60,545 nt of DNA from Lachnospiraceae bacterium (GTDB lineage Bacteria > Bacillota > Clostridia > Lachnospirales > Lachnospiraceae). Shown here in pieces: positions 53,033 through 60,545 of this stretch. The stretch spans positions 1 to 60,545 of the forward strand of contig BLLU01000169.1 of the NCBI GenBank assembly GCA_011959105.1, read 5' to 3'. The notes beneath the pieces are model-generated. The model was not told where the DNA came from and searched no databases. It saw only the letters and a list, made by a program, of their open reading frames with translations. The number at the start of each line of letters is the position of its first letter. Position 1 is the first letter of the stretch. The position numbers and the translations under genes are program-made.

Positions 53033-54463
53033 TCAATACCCATGTTTGACAAATTGTTCCCGCAGGGAGGGATATACCTTTTTGCGGGTAATCTCCACCA
53101 GGCCCAGCGGGGTCATGTCCACCACCTGTACCGGCACAGGATCTTCTTTTACCAGCGTCCGCAGTTCCTGCAGCAATTCTTCCTCCTGGGCCAGTGTGGC
53201 CAGATTGATGAAATCCACAATAATAATGCCGGAGAGATTCCGCAGCCGAAGCTGACGGGCCACTTCCCGGGCAGCTTCCAGATTCACCCGGCGCATGGTA
53301 TCCTCCGAAGAAGGACCCGAGGCCCGGTCTCCAGACATTCGGATGCATTTTCCCGTGTTAACATCAATGGCCGTCAGGCTCTCCGTCTGCTCCACCACCA
53401 GGTTTGCGCCGGACTTCAGCCACACGGTTTTTCCCAGCGCTTCCGTCAGCTTTGTATCCAGACTATAGAGTTTGTCCAAGGGAAAACCGGGATCCTGGTA
53501 CAATCGGATCTGCTTTGCCTGCAGAGACAGACGCCCACGTTCCTGAAGCTGTAATAATTCTTCCTGCACCTGGGGCAGATCGGTCACCACTTCCTGATAT
53601 TCGCCGGGCTTAAAAGGCCCCAGTGCCTCCTCCAGAGCAGAGCCTGCCTCCTGGAGACAGCAATAACAGGTACGGTGCTGCCCCTGTAAAAACAGGGCTG
53701 TGAACTGTCGGCGCAGACGTTCGTATTCCCGGCGCAGGATATCTTCACAAATCTGTGTTTCCTCCCCCTGCTCCAGCAACAGCCCGGCCTGGGTGCGCAC
53801 CACCAGTCCGAAAGGCGGCACGCCTTCCTGCTGCGTCAGCCGCCCCTCTGAATCCGTAACCTGCCAGCGGGTCAAAAGCTGCCGCAGCCGATCTTTCTGA
53901 GCCTCCTCCAGTTTTTTGGAAATGCCTGTTCTGGCTTCTCCCATGGCAAAGACAAAATACTCTCCCTGCAGGGTGATCCGAGTGGTCACCGCCGCCTGCT
54001 TGGACTTAATGGGCTCCTGCTGTATCTGCACCAACAACTCGTCCCCTTCCAGAATCCTGCCGTCATAAACCCTGTTGGTCAGAAACGGAGGGATTTTTTC
54101 CTGGCCCATGCGCAAAAAACACTGTTCCCGATGGGCAATCTCCACAAAACAGGCATTCAGATTCTTTATGATCCTTTTCACCTTGCCCAGGTATATGGCG
54201 CCGATCCGGCTCCGGGCATCGGCGGAAAAAACCTGGGCCGCCACCAGACGGTCCTGCCGGACCAGGGCGGCAAGCAGACGGGGAGACGACATCTGAGGTT
54301 CTGTCTGGTCAGAGCCGTCTCCGCGGGCAGGAGACTTTCCCCGGTTTAGTCCCATTGGACAGGCGGTGATCAGGAGTTTTCCCAGCTCCTGCTGGAGTTC
54401 CCGCTGGGTTTGCCTGGGTTCCCGGTCCGGCCGGGAAAGGGGCTGGCATATATTTCTGCTCAT
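53033..54463 (-). CDS. rng: Ribonuclease G/E-family endoribonuclease
   Basis: 476 residues. S1-like RNA-binding region (ARSRIGAIYLGKVKRI), an RNase-H-like domain and the DNase I-like catalytic part with Asp residues in TAIDVNTGKC (about 363-372) and IIIVDFINL (about 410-418). Processes and degrades RNA, including rRNA. Start ATG 54463, AGGAGAAATGAT upstream; longer frame upstream is not conserved. Immediately follows the TIGR03936 gene. Confidence 0.9.
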   Translation of the reverse strand: MSRNICQPLSRPDREPRQTQRELQQELGKLLITACPMGLNRGKSPARGDGSDQTEPQMSSPRLLAALVRQDRLVAAQVFSADARSRIGAIYLGKVKRIIKNLNACFVEIAHREQCFLRMGQEKIPPFLTNRVYDGRILEGDELLVQIQQEPIKSKQAAVTTRITLQGEYFVFAMGEARTGISKKLEEAQKDRLRQLLTRWQVTDSEGRLTQQEGVPPFGLVVRTQAGLLLEQGEETQICEDILRREYERLRRQFTALFLQGQHRTCYCCLQEAGSALEEALGPFKPGEYQEVVTDLPQVQEELLQLQERGRLSLQAKQIRLYQDPGFPLDKLYSLDTKLTEALGKTVWLKSGANLVVEQTESLTAIDVNTGKCIRMSGDRASGPSSEDTMRRVNLEAAREVARQLRLRNLSGIIIVDFINLATLAQEEELLQELRTLVKEDPVPVQVVDMTPLGLVEITRKKVYPSLREQFVKHGY

Positions 54464-54464
54464 A

Positions 54465-55346
54465 TCATTTCTCCTGGATTTTCTGAGTCTTGGAGGAGTT
54501 CTTCCACTCCTGCTGTTCTGCCTCCTTGGCGGCCAGGGCTTCCCGGCGCAGCCGTTTTGCTTCCTCTGCCGCCTCTTCCCTGCGCTGCTGCGCTTCCCGG
54601 GTAATCCGAATACGCTCTTCATCCACCAGGGGCTCCAGAATCGGGCTGCCGATGGCATCCATAGGCGCCAGACGCAGGGGAGCTCCTCCGTCGGCCAGGT
54701 TCAGGAAAGTGTCTCTGCGATGGATGGTGTAAGCATTCTCGACCAGGTTTTCCCCCTGCCATGCGGCATAGGCATCCATAACCTGCTGAGGTTTGATGTT
54801 GCCGCCGCTGGAGGCATCCACCAGCATGTGAATAGCCCGGCTGTTCGGGTCAGCCTGCAACTCATAGATTCCCGGCCTGATATTCACCGTCAGCGTATTT
54901 TTCTTGGTTTCCTTGGTGATCATAATCTCCGGCCGGGCATAGAATTCCGCCAGTTTCCCCATATAGTCAAAGGACGGTTCCCGGCCCTCCCGGAACCGAA
55001 CCGTGTAGCCCGCCGCTGCCACGCTGGCCATGGCGTTGCCGGCTCCCTCCGGCAGCAGCACCACGCTGACAATCTCTATTCCCGGCGCACTGGCCCGGTT
55101 GAGGCTCTCCAGCATATCCCGGGATGAGGTGACGCTGTTGCACTCTATGTCCATATACTCTCCGTCGCTGGTGAGCCCGACTCCCAGCGGGGCGGCGAAC
55201 GTCATAATCTGGTGGGGACTGAAGCCTGTGGTATAGGCCACATCGATCCCGGCCCGCCGGATACATTTCTGGAAAAAACGCATCACGTCCAGATGACCGA
55301 TAAAACGCACCGGGCCGTATTTGCAAAACTTAACACGCACTTTCAT
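54465..55346 (-). CDS. TIGR03936/DUF2344 radical-SAM-associated protein
   Basis: 293 residues beginning KVRVKFCKYGPVRFIGHLDVMRFF (split) with the FSPHQIMTFAAPLGVGLTS segment typical of TIGR03936. It is always found next to the TIGR03960 radical-SAM gene, as here, and the pair is thought to act together; the substrate is unknown. A charged Arg/Glu-rich C-terminal tail (about 245-293) looks coiled-coil. Confidence 0.88.
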   Translation of the reverse strand: MKVRVKFCKYGPVRFIGHLDVMRFFQKCIRRAGIDVAYTTGFSPHQIMTFAAPLGVGLTSDGEYMDIECNSVTSSRDMLESLNRASAPGIEIVSVVLLPEGAGNAMASVAAAGYTVRFREGREPSFDYMGKLAEFYARPEIMITKETKKNTLTVNIRPGIYELQADPNSRAIHMLVDASSGGNIKPQQVMDAYAAWQGENLVENAYTIHRRDTFLNLADGGAPLRLAPMDAIGSPILEPLVDEERIRITREAQQRREEAAEEAKRLRREALAAKEAEQQEWKNSSKTQKIQEK

Positions 55347-55388
55347 ATATTGCTTACTCCCATCTGCTTACTTGCCTCTTAAAAAACG

Positions 55389-57287
55389 TCAGCATCCTCC
55401 ATAGTTCCCCACTTCCCTGGGTTCAAAGCAGATGCCTCCGCCAAACCGGGTGACACCGCAGCCCTGGCATTTAACTCTGCAATTCTCCGAAACCTGTCCG
55501 GCCCTGGCTTTCACCCATTCCCGCTTCAGGAATTCTCTGGTGACGCCGCAGTCGATGAAATCCCAGGGGAAAATCTCGTCCAGGGGTCTTTCCCTATGGG
55601 CGTAAAAAGCCACATCCAGGCCGCACTCCGCCATGGTTTCTTCCCAGACCTGGTTTTTGAAATATTCGCTCCAGGCATCGTAGAAACATCCCTTTCGATA
55701 TACCCCCAGAATTACCTGGGACAGACGCCGGTCTCCCCGGGCCAGCACGCCTTCCCAGACACTGGCATCGGCCTCATGGTAATTGTATTTGATGCTCTTC
55801 TGGTTGAGCTGCCGGGAAATGCAATTCCGGGTAAAATAGGCTTTTTCAATAAACTCTTCCTTCGTGCACTGGCTGGCCCACTGAAAGGGTGTAAAGGGCT
55901 TGGGCACGAAAAAGGAAGTACTGGTGACTATCTGCACCCGCCCGTTTGTCCGGGCTTCCTTGGGCACTTCCTCAAAAAAGGTGGCGGCAATCTTATTGGA
56001 TAATTCCGCAATGCCCTGCATGTCCTCCTCCGTCTCCGTGGGAAGCCCCAGCATGAAATACAGTTTCACCCGGGTCCATCCGCCCCGGAATGCCAGCGCG
56101 GACCCCTGCAGAATATCCTCCTCTGTAAGTCCTTTGTTGATCACATCGCGCAGTCTCTGGCTCCCGGCCTCCGAGGCGAAAGTCAGGGAAGATTTGCGCA
56201 CATCCTGCACTTTGGACATCACATCCAGGGAAAAAGCGTCAATTCGCAGGGATGGCAGGGAAATATTGATATTTTTCTCCCTGCAGGCCCGGATCAAAAA
56301 ATCAATGAGTTCCGGCAGTCTGCTGTAGTCGCTGGAACTCAGAGAGCTTAAGGATACCTCCTCATGCCCGGTATTTTTCAGCATCTCCAGAGCATATTTT
56401 TTCAAAAGATCCACGTCCCGTTCCCGAACCGGCCGATATAACTGCCCTGCCTGGCAGAACCTACATCCCCGGATGCAGCCGCGCTGAATCTCCAGCACTA
56501 CCCGGTCTTGGGTCACCTTGATATAGGGGACCACGGGTTTCATGGGATAATAGCTGTCCGACACCTGCATCTCCACTTCTTTCAGAACGGTACGGGGAAT
56601 TCCCTCCTCCGTGGGATCGAAACTTTTGATGGTTCCGTCCTCATGATAAGTCACCTGATAAAAGCGAGGTGCGTATATGCCCGGCAAACGAGCTGCCCGG
56701 CGCAGGAATTCCACCCGGCCGCAGCCCTGGTTTTTACAGGTTTTATACAGATCCAACAGATTCCGATACTGGGTCTCGCCCTCTCCGATATAAAACAGAT
56801 CAAAAAAGTCCGCAATGGGCTCCGGATTGTAGGTACAGGGGCCGCCCCCTATGACGATGGGGCAGTTGTCCCCCCTCTCTGCCGCAAGCAGTGGAATCTG
56901 GGCCAAATCCAGTACTTGCAGGATGTTGGTGTAACACATCTCGTACTGAATGGTGATCCCCAGAAAATCCATATCCTTCACCGGTTCCTGGGACTCCAGG
57001 CCAAAGAGGGGGATCTGCTGCTTTCTCATAATGGCGTCCAAATCCACCCAGGGGGAATAGACCCTCTCGCACCATACATCCTCCCAGCTGTTAAGCATGT
57101 CGTAGAGGATCTGAATTCCTAGGTGGGACATGCCAATCTCATATACATCGGGGAAACACATGGCAAAACGTACATCCACCCGGGACTTGTCCTTCACCAC
57201 CGCATTTACCTCACAGCCTATATACCGGGCCGGTTTCTCTATCTTCATCAGAATATCATCTGAAAGCGCCAGCTTTTCCGTGATCAT
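55389..57287 (-). CDS. TIGR03960 B12-binding-type radical SAM protein
   Basis: 632 residues: N-terminal cobalamin-binding-like fold (about 40-170) and a radical-SAM barrel with CIRGCRFC near 269-276 for the 4Fe-4S cluster. Family function unknown. A C-terminal Cys-rich tail (CRVKCQGCGVTRFGG, about 603-617) could bind another cluster or metal. ATG 57287 with AGGATG near. Precedes TIGR03936 and RNase G, often upstream of rplU in Clostridia; here rplU is about 17 kb away. Confidence 0.9.
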   Translation of the reverse strand: MITEKLALSDDILMKIEKPARYIGCEVNAVVKDKSRVDVRFAMCFPDVYEIGMSHLGIQILYDMLNSWEDVWCERVYSPWVDLDAIMRKQQIPLFGLESQEPVKDMDFLGITIQYEMCYTNILQVLDLAQIPLLAAERGDNCPIVIGGGPCTYNPEPIADFFDLFYIGEGETQYRNLLDLYKTCKNQGCGRVEFLRRAARLPGIYAPRFYQVTYHEDGTIKSFDPTEEGIPRTVLKEVEMQVSDSYYPMKPVVPYIKVTQDRVVLEIQRGCIRGCRFCQAGQLYRPVRERDVDLLKKYALEMLKNTGHEEVSLSSLSSSDYSRLPELIDFLIRACREKNINISLPSLRIDAFSLDVMSKVQDVRKSSLTFASEAGSQRLRDVINKGLTEEDILQGSALAFRGGWTRVKLYFMLGLPTETEEDMQGIAELSNKIAATFFEEVPKEARTNGRVQIVTSTSFFVPKPFTPFQWASQCTKEEFIEKAYFTRNCISRQLNQKSIKYNYHEADASVWEGVLARGDRRLSQVILGVYRKGCFYDAWSEYFKNQVWEETMAECGLDVAFYAHRERPLDEIFPWDFIDCGVTREFLKREWVKARAGQVSENCRVKCQGCGVTRFGGGICFEPREVGNYGGC

Positions 57288-57343
57288 CCATTTTCATCCT
57301 TTCCTGAAATTCTCTTGATTTACCTATCAGTATACGGCATTTG

Positions 57344-57397
57344 GATAATAAAAGCAAACAAAAAGTAAGCATCCCCCGCGTTAAGGCCGGGGGATGC
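57344..57397 (-). terminator. Terminator overlapping a gene's stop codon
   Basis: Minus-strand stem GCATCCCCCG/CGGGGGATGC (57397-57388 with 57378-57369), followed by TTACTTTTTGTTTGCTTTT. The TAA of the hypothetical gene (57383-57381) lies in the loop. Confidence 0.85.
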
Positions 57398-57734
57398 AGT
57401 CATAGCGTATGTACTCTGAGATTTGTCCGCAGGTCAGGCCAAAGAGAGAGTCACCCCTTCGGCCTGCCAGAGCCAGCACACATACCAGCACGGCCGCAAG
57501 CAGGATTCTCAGGCCAAGAGTACCGTTTCTGTCGCCGCCGCGTCCCAGACCTCCGTATTCTTCCCCATAATCCGCTGCCGGGCCAAAACTCCCGTCGGGT
57601 TCTTCGTCAAAATAGCTGAGCGATCTGCCATAGAGCAGTTGTTCCCTCTGTCCCAGATCCTGTCTGTCCTGTTGATAGCGTTCCCGTACCTGTCTCGCCA
57701 ACTGCAGTTTCTGCTGTGTGGTGATATCTCTCAT
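57381..57734 (-). CDS. Hypothetical protein with one membrane helix
   Basis: 117 residues. Helical charged N-terminus (QKLQLARQVRERYQQDRQDL), then an acidic, Gly-rich middle (EEPDGSFGPAADYGEEYGGLGRGG) and one hydrophobic helix (about 73-91), ending in a small extracellular/cytoplasmic tail. No recognised family. Start ATG 57734 with GGAGGTG upstream. Its terminator contains the stop codon. Confidence 0.7.
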   Translation of the reverse strand: MRDITTQQKLQLARQVRERYQQDRQDLGQREQLLYGRSLSYFDEEPDGSFGPAADYGEEYGGLGRGGDRNGTLGLRILLAAVLVCVLALAGRRGDSLFGLTCGQISEYIRYDCIPRP

Positions 57735-57756
57735 AAGGCACCTCCGTCCAAATAGG

Positions 57757-57788
57757 GCCAAAAGCCCGGGCATCCCACAGACGCCCGG
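57757..57788 (-). terminator. Probable terminator after hisI
   Basis: Minus-strand CCGGGC/GCCCGG (57788-57783 with 57771-57766), then TTTT. Confidence 0.6.
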
Positions 57789-57850
57789 ACCCGGTCCGTT
57801 CTGCTATTCTATTGTATGAGCCTTGGTATGGAAACTAGTACAGTGTGATT

Positions 57851-58222
57851 CTACGAAAAATCTGCAATTTTCTGAAAAAAGCAGCTTCGGGAACCTGTAT
57901 GGCAGGCGGCCCCCACCTGATTAACCCGGGCCAGCAGGGTGTCCCTGTCGCAGTCTGCCGTCAGGGACTGCACATGCTGGTAATGGCCGCTGGTCTCTCC
58001 TTTCAGCCACTGCTCCTGCCGACTGCGGCTATAATAGTGCATCAGCCCGGTGCGCAGGGTGTCGGCATAAGCCTGGCAGTTCATATAAGCCATCATCAGC
58101 ACTTCACCGTTTTCCTCATCCTGAATGATAACCGGAACCAGGCCCTGGGGATCTTTTTTAAGTTCCTCCCAAGTGATGGCCGGCGTCCGGGCAGCCTTGC
58201 GGTCCGAATCCTTATATTCCAT
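57851..58222 (-). CDS. hisI: Phosphoribosyl-AMP cyclohydrolase
   Basis: 123 residues, third step of histidine biosynthesis. HYYSRSRQEQWLKGETSGHYQHV (split, about 60-82) and DCDRDTLLARVNQVGAACHTG carry the metal-binding Asp, Cys and His residues. Stand-alone hisI without a hisE fusion. The repeat array lies between it and hisB. Confidence 0.94.
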   Translation of the reverse strand: MEYKDSDRKAARTPAITWEELKKDPQGLVPVIIQDEENGEVLMMAYMNCQAYADTLRTGLMHYYSRSRQEQWLKGETSGHYQHVQSLTADCDRDTLLARVNQVGAACHTGSRSCFFQKIADFS

Positions 58223-58245
58223 TTGTATGAGCGTCCTTTCTATTT

Positions 58246-58546
58246 AGAGTTCCGCATTTTCCCTACCGACACACACAATCGGTGCCCGCTGTCCGCCCAC
58301 TTACGTGTCCTGACAGCGGGCAGTGCGTCGTCCGGGAAATGCTGTCAACCAGAGTTCCGCATTTTCCCTACCGACACACATAACCAGTGCCCTCTGTCCG
58401 TCCACTTACGTGTCCTGACAGCGGGCAGTGCGTCGTCCGGGAAATGCTGTCAATCAGAGTTCCGCATTTTCCCTACCGACACACATAACCAGTGTTCGCT
58501 GTCCGTCCTCTTCCATGTTCTGACAGCATATCTCACACTATCCGAT
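58246..58546 (-). repeat. 105-bp tandem repeat array between hisB and hisI
   Basis: Units start at 58246, 58351 and 58456: two full copies, high identity, and a third diverged/truncated at 58546. Each unit contains GCCCGCTGTC/GACAGCGGGC (unit 1: 58284-58293/58312-58321) and an outer GCATTTTCCC/GGGAAATGC pairing (58254-58263/58334-58342), so each can fold into one long hairpin. The final part of the array, read as the minus-strand leader, ends in a motif shared with the hisD leader. No gene is encoded. Confidence 0.93.
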
Positions 58547-59134
58547 TTACAGGCGTCCCTTGGTGCTGAGCACATCGGAAATCCGGGGATCCAGTGTTAT
58601 GGCTTCATCCAGGGCCTTGGCAAAGGCTTTGAACAGGGCCTCAATCATGTGGTGGTTATTGCCGGGCTGTAAGATCCGCAGGTGCAGGTTCATACCCGCG
58701 CTGTAGGAGACGGCGTAGAAGAACTCTTTCACCAGTTCCGTATCCAACTCTCCCACCCGCTCCGCTGTAAAAGGGCAGTCAAATTGCAGGTAAGGCCTGC
58801 CGCACAGATCCACGGCGCACAGTGCCAGCACTTCGTCCATGGGCAGAATAAAGTAGCCGTAGCGGCGGATTCCCCTCTTGTCTCCTGCCGCTTCCCGGAT
58901 GGCCTGCCCTAATACGATGCCTGTATCCTCTGCCGTGTGATGGCCGTCCACCCGAAGATCGCCCTTCACTTTGCATTTCAAGTCAAAAAAGCCATGTCTG
59001 GCAAAGCCCTCCAGCATATGATCCAGAAAGCCGATGCCCGTATCAACCTCTGCTCTGCCGCTGCCGTCCAGGTTCAATGTGACATTGATTTCGGTTTCTT
59101 TGGTTTTGCGGTTAATCGTACTGCTCCTTGCCAT
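58547..59134 (-). CDS. hisB: Imidazoleglycerol-phosphate dehydratase
   Basis: 195 residues, sixth histidine step. Manganese-binding LDHMLEGFARHGFFD (about 33-47), HHTAEDTGI (about 65-73) and NHHMIEALFKAFA (about 163-175) motifs are present. Single-domain HisB without the phosphatase part. GAGGAG RBS. Lies 47 nt after hisD. Confidence 0.96.
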   Translation of the reverse strand: MARSSTINRKTKETEINVTLNLDGSGRAEVDTGIGFLDHMLEGFARHGFFDLKCKVKGDLRVDGHHTAEDTGIVLGQAIREAAGDKRGIRRYGYFILPMDEVLALCAVDLCGRPYLQFDCPFTAERVGELDTELVKEFFYAVSYSAGMNLHLRILQPGNNHHMIEALFKAFAKALDEAITLDPRISDVLSTKGRL

Positions 59135-59181
59135 CCCATACTCCTCCCTGGCGCCATAAATCGTGTTCCCTTCAGGTATCT

Positions 59182-60474
59182 TTACTTTTCAAACCGTACC
59201 TTAATGCTGTTGGCATGGGCGGTCAGTCCCTCGCTCTCGGCAAACTTTTCGATATCCTGGTGCACTGCCTGCAGCGCCTCCCTTGAATAAGAGATGATAC
59301 TGGTTTTTTTCACAAAATCATCCACATTTACCGGTGAAAAGAACCTGGCTGTACCATTGGTGGGCAGAATGTGGTTGGGGCCTGCGTAGTAGTCCCCCAA
59401 AGGTTCCGAACTGTATTCGCCCAAAAAGACAGCGCCGGCATTTTTAATCCGGGTCATGGTTTCGAAAGGATTACCGGTCAGTATCTCCAGGTGTTCGGAA
59501 GCAATATCATTGGCGGCTTCGATGGCGTCATCCATACTCTCTGCCAAAAGGATGTAGCCATAGTTTTCCAGGGACTTTTCCATGATCTCCCTGCGGGACA
59601 AACGGGCCACGAAGTCGTCCACCTGACGGGACACCTGTTGGGCCAGTTCCCTGGAGGTGGTGATCAGAATGGCGCTGGCCAGTTCATCGTGCTCGGCCTG
59701 GCTTAAGAGATCCGCCGCCACATAGCGGGGATTAGCAGTTTCGTCTGCCAGCACCAGGATTTCACTGGGGCCGGCGATGGAATCAATGCTTACATAGCCA
59801 TATACCGCCTTTTTAGCCAAAGCAACGTATATATTGCCGGGACCGGTGATTTTGTCCACCTTGGGAATGGACCGGGTGCCATAGGCCATGGCGGCGATGG
59901 CCTGCGCGCCGCCCGCTTTATAAATGGTGTTCACTCCCGCGATATCTGCCGCAACCAATGTGCCGGGATTCACCTTTCCGTCCGCATCGGGCGGGGTAGT
60001 CATAAGGATGTCCGGCACTCCGGCCACCCTGGCAGGAATTACATTCATCAGCACACTGGAGGGATAAGCCGCCTTACCGCCGGGCACATACACGCCCACT
60101 CTGCCGATGGGCGTGATTCTCATGCCCAGTATGGAACCGTCCTCCCTGGTGTCAAACCAACTGTTGCGCAGCTGCTTTTCATGGAAGGCACGAATGTTGG
60201 CCGCGGAACGCTTCATCACTTCCACCAGTTCCGGATCCATCCGGGCATAGGCTTCCCGAATCTCCTCCTCTGTTACCCGGATGTTTTCGGGGGTCAGGCG
60301 GAACTTGTCATATTCCAGGGTGTACGCAAACAGAGCCTCGTCCCCCTTCTCCTTCACATTGGCCAGAATCCCGGCCACCTTATCCTCGTATTCGGTATAA
60401 TTATTGGGGCTTCTTTTCAGCAGATCGTTCAGCACGTTTTTACGGGTGCTTTCCGTCAATTCCACAATCCTCAT
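59182..60474 (-). CDS. hisD: Histidinol dehydrogenase
   Basis: 430 residues, last two histidine steps. GPSEILVLAD (about 231-240), zinc-site LLSQAEHDELA (about 253-263) and the ...VDDFVKKTSI end are typical. Start ATG 60474 has AGGAG upstream; a longer open frame to 60534 has no family sequence. hisG probably lies further right. Confidence 0.96.
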   Translation of the reverse strand: MRIVELTESTRKNVLNDLLKRSPNNYTEYEDKVAGILANVKEKGDEALFAYTLEYDKFRLTPENIRVTEEEIREAYARMDPELVEVMKRSAANIRAFHEKQLRNSWFDTREDGSILGMRITPIGRVGVYVPGGKAAYPSSVLMNVIPARVAGVPDILMTTPPDADGKVNPGTLVAADIAGVNTIYKAGGAQAIAAMAYGTRSIPKVDKITGPGNIYVALAKKAVYGYVSIDSIAGPSEILVLADETANPRYVAADLLSQAEHDELASAILITTSRELAQQVSRQVDDFVARLSRREIMEKSLENYGYILLAESMDDAIEAANDIASEHLEILTGNPFETMTRIKNAGAVFLGEYSSEPLGDYYAGPNHILPTNGTARFFSPVNVDDFVKKTSIISYSREALQAVHQDIEKFAESEGLTAHANSIKVRFEK

Positions 60475-60486
60475 CTTTTTTCTCCT

Positions 60487-60530
60487 AATATAGTTCCGCA
60501 AGTTCCCTACCAACACACTTTCCTGGTGCG
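60487..60530 (-). promoter_or_regulatory. hisD leader sharing the array motif
   Basis: Minus-strand sequence GTGTGTTGGTAGGGAACTTG then CGGAACTATATTAGGAG matches the array unit's GTGTGTCGGTAGGGAAAATG, CGGAACTCTAAATAGAAAGG. Confidence 0.65.
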
Positions 60531-60545
60531 TCATATCCGGCCGCC

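Noticed and set aside
58246..58546. Possible CRISPR array
   Set aside because: The repeats are 105 bp, directly adjacent, with no distinct unique spacers, and number under three; this is a tandem duplication.
57845..58672. 275-residue plus-strand reading frame crossing hisI, the repeats and hisB
   Set aside because: It is antisense to two well-supported his genes; because the repeat is 105 bp, a multiple of three, the frame stays open and shows repeated peptides, but it has no RBS or family match.

Overview
The window (60.5 kb, roughly 50-55 % GC by eye) reads as chromosomal core DNA of an anaerobic Clostridia member, most likely a Lachnospiraceae-type gut bacterium. The basis is inferred from gene content: anaerobic ribonucleotide reductase NrdD/NrdG with NrdR boxes, a Prp-processed ribosomal protein L27, SepF plus MinCDE, DUF4321, the TIGR03960/TIGR03936/RNase G trio, a divergent lexA/yneA-like pair, strong purine-rich ribosome binding sites and frequent GTG/TTG starts. 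No rRNA, tRNA, CRISPR array, prophage or complete insertion sequence was seen.

Layout, left to right. 1-8.1 kb: nucleoside and purine salvage (punA, cdd, a TRZ/ATZ-type amidohydrolase, an NCS2 purine permease), a membrane-anchored MutS-like ATPase, a 53-residue membrane peptide overlapping a YjjG-like HAD phosphatase, and a WYL regulator. 8.2-20 kb: dNTP supply and mismatch repair (nrdD-nrdG-dut, an Rpn-type nuclease, mutS-mutL-miaA) and a PLP lyase. 20-31 kb: a cell-shape and division block (DUF4321, radC, mreBCD, a very large PBP2, minCDE, rodA, mgsA, a lipoprotein D,D-carboxypeptidase). 31-37.7 kb: a P-loop protein, an HlyD-like membrane protein, yggS, sepF, aroB, lspA, an RluA-family pseudouridine synthase and a cytidylate-kinase-like protein. 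37.7-42.3 kb: L21 leader-rplU-prp-rpmA, obg, yhbY, nadD, yqeK, rsfS. From 42.3 kb many genes lie on the minus strand: DUF378, lexA (divergent from a LysM protein with an SOS box), a tyrosine recombinase and ttcA; then plus-strand AI-2E transporter and dtd. 48-57.8 kb (minus): a small unknown protein, ThrH-like phosphatase, an unknown membrane protein, a DUF4352 lipoprotein, GNAT, a D-lactate-dehydrogenase-like enzyme, Nudix hydrolase, RNase G/E and two radical-SAM-associated proteins, and an unknown membrane protein. 57.8 kb to the end (minus): hisD-hisB-hisI.

The genes are mainly housekeeping, so most novelty is outside the coding regions: a 105-bp tandem repeat between hisB and hisI whose leader motif recurs before hisD and, more weakly, before the DUF378 gene; a convergent intergenic region packed with inverted repeats, one a perfect 20-bp pair; a structured leader before the purine permease; and a poly-C tract before punA. 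Protein-level oddities are a PBP2 with about 240 extra residues, a lipid-anchored D,D-carboxypeptidase without the usual C-terminal domain, and an Rpn nuclease with a slippage-prone in-frame repeat.
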